Of a stretch of DNA of 6,135 bases, positions 5,154 to 6,135 are shown one piece after another (position 1 is the first letter of the stretch; every line of letters begins with the position of its first letter). The DNA is from Planctomycetota bacterium (GTDB lineage Bacteria > Planctomycetota > Planctomycetia > Pirellulales > Thermoguttaceae): contig JAEWUR010000193.1 of the NCBI GenBank assembly GCA_023397045.1, positions 1-6,135 of the forward strand, read 5' to 3'. The translations under genes were made by a program, and so were the position numbers. Under the pieces are notes generated by a model. That model did not search any database and was not told the DNA's origin. It saw only the letters and a list, made by a program, of their open reading frames with translations.

Positions 5154-5196
5154 AAAAAACCTCTTGCGGCTTCGCCGCCCAGATAGCCGAGCTATC
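5154..5196. repeat. Double-hairpin intergenic element
   Basis: Two adjacent perfect small palindromes are present: GCGGC-TTC-GCCGC (5166-5178) and GATAGC-CGA-GCTATC (5182-5196). On the minus strand the first is followed, after six bases, by six T (5159-5154), so it might terminate transcription of the convergent membrane gene. I recall similar 'GATAGC..GCTATC' strings in other planctomycete intergenic regions, but cannot verify this here. Confidence 0.45.
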
Positions 5197-5243
5197 AGGG
5201 CCACCCGGCGCAATAACAGCATCCTTGCCCACAGCACCACGAC

Positions 5244-5280
5244 AGCCCTCACCCTAACCCTCTCCCAAAGGGAGAGGGGA
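5244..5280. repeat. CCCTCTCCC palindromic repeat, copy 4 (complete unit)
   Basis: The uninterrupted unit is AGCCCTCACCCTAA (5244-5257), then CCCTCTCCC (5258-5266), AAA, and GGGAGAGGGG (5270-5279). The stem is 9 bp and perfect. It serves as an internal 'empty site' for the copy split by the insertion at 4232-4370. It ends 21 nt from the stop codon of the minus-strand membrane gene. Confidence 0.75.
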
Positions 5281-5301
5281 CGTGATTCATGGCTTACAGA
5301 T

Positions 5302-6135
5302 CTATTCTTCGGCCTCGTGCATGACTTCGGCCATTTCCTTGCGGTTGCGGAAGTAGTAGGGCGTGCCTAGCAGTGCGATCAATACCGTGATCAGCCGGTA
5401 GACGAGTGCAACGACCAACCCTTGGCCTGCGGCGATTTTCGGCCCTGCGACGGGAACCGCGGAATAGAGCAGTTCGAGGACCGCCTCGAACGGGCCGGCC
5501 GGCAACGGCACGACGCCCATCGCCGAGGCCAGCGGCATCACGACGAAATGCTGCGCCAGCGAAAGATGGTTGCCCGGCAGTCCGCATGCGATCAGATAAC
5601 AACCGACCGCGAAGGAGCAATGCACGCCGACGGTCAGCACCGAGGCCAACGCCAGGATGCTTAGCCGGCAGTTGTACATCCGCACGGCGTTAATCAGGCT
5701 TTCCAGCGGCGGGCCGACGCGAGGAATCGAGCCGATCGCCGAGATCAACCGCCCGTTGCTCAGATCGGGCCCGAGCACCACGGCCATCCCGACGGTGCTG
5801 ACGGCCGCGATGATATAAACGGTCGGGCAGATCCAGTTGAATCGGCCGAGATCGATGCGCCAGAACCCGGTCAACAGAATCGCGGCGGTCACCACGAGGA
5901 ACAGAACGTAAAGCCCAATGATGCGATCGACCAGCACCGAGGCCAGCGCCTTCGCCCGATTGCCGGGGTGCTCGTGGCTGAGCATCACCGTCTTGGCCAG
6001 ATCGCCGCCGACAATGCCAAGCGGCAGAAGATTGAACAGGTAGCCCCAGAAACTGATCCGGATGCTGTCGGGCAAACGAAACGGGATATCGAGCGCTCGC
6101 ACCAGGAACCACCAGCGGACGAACGTCAACAGGAC
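5302..6135 (-). CDS. Lysylphosphatidylglycerol synthase TM-family (flippase-like) membrane protein, N-terminus outside window
   Basis: The frame is open to the right edge, so 277 C-terminal residues are visible and the start is missing. It is a polytopic membrane protein of the LPG_synthase_TM/UPF0104 group, related to the flippase half of MprF and to AglD-like proteins. Family features are FNLLPLGIVGGDLAK (visible residues 34-48; compare the usual NNFLPGxxGGD), ASVLVDRIIGLY (65-76), and the late segment MPLASAMGVVPLPAGPFE (200-217), matching the 'P.tpgGlG..E' region near the last helices. About seven hydrophobic segments are seen before a short charged tail, RNRKEMAEVMHEAEE. Members are thought to move or help modify lipid-linked groups in the inner membrane; the actual substrate here is unknown. 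The frame is intact, so the protein is probably functional. About 50-80 N-terminal residues should lie beyond the window, by comparison with ~330-residue relatives. Confidence 0.85.
   Translation of the reverse strand, partial: VLLTFVRWWFLVRALDIPFRLPDSIRISFWGYLFNLLPLGIVGGDLAKTVMLSHEHPGNRAKALASVLVDRIIGLYVLFLVVTAAILLTGFWRIDLGRFNWICPTVYIIAAVSTVGMAVVLGPDLSNGRLISAIGSIPRVGPPLESLINAVRMYNCRLSILALASVLTVGVHCSFAVGCYLIACGLPGNHLSLAQHFVVMPLASAMGVVPLPAGPFEAVLELLYSAVPVAGPKIAAGQGLVVALVYRLITVLIALLGTPYYFRNRKEMAEVMHEAEE

Overview
The window looks like a chromosomal segment from a planctomycete, probably of the Pirellulales type. This is inferred from two kinds of short intergenic repeat that I recall as common in such genomes: a CCCTCTCCC-AAA-GGGAGAGGG palindrome, and a palindrome that reads 'NPKRKRG' when spuriously translated. 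Moderately high GC in the coding regions and the protein flavour (a GntR/ABC operon, a PIN toxin pair) agree with this. No database search was possible, so the taxonomic call is an inference.

Layout from left to right. Positions 1-130 are AT-richer, apparently non-coding sequence that abuts the C-terminal third of an L-lactate permease gene (about 131-598, + strand). That gene has lost its 5' two thirds and is best read as a remnant. Convergent to it is a minus-strand two-gene operon (1278 to 650): a PIN-domain protein followed, through an ATGA overlap, by a 66-aa protein. This is a toxin-first toxin-antitoxin-like pair with a clear promoter (1301-1329) and a terminator that begins in the last stop codon.

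Divergent from it is a plus-strand transport operon: a YtrA-type GntR repressor (1520-1903), an ABC ATPase (1900-2613, again an ATGA overlap) and, after a 149-bp gap holding a 10-bp-period repeat, a large ABC-2-like multispanning membrane protein (2763-4163). A near-consensus promoter lies in front of the repressor, and its -10 box sits inside a 9-bp-arm inverted repeat that is the likely autoregulatory operator. The natural reading is a ligand- or stress-responsive exporter that controls its own expression.

The last third holds adenine phosphoribosyltransferase (4456-4986, + strand) and, convergent to it, the C-terminal 277 residues of a flippase-like membrane protein of the lysylphosphatidylglycerol synthase TM family (5302 to beyond 6135, - strand). 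The spaces on both sides of apt (4164-4455 and 4987-5301) are full of small palindromic repeats. One of them has been split by a 139-bp TA-flanked, almost fully palindromic element (4232-4370) that looks like a miniature inverted-repeat transposable element. This nested insertion is the most interesting structure in the window. The toxin-first PIN pair is the most interesting protein system.
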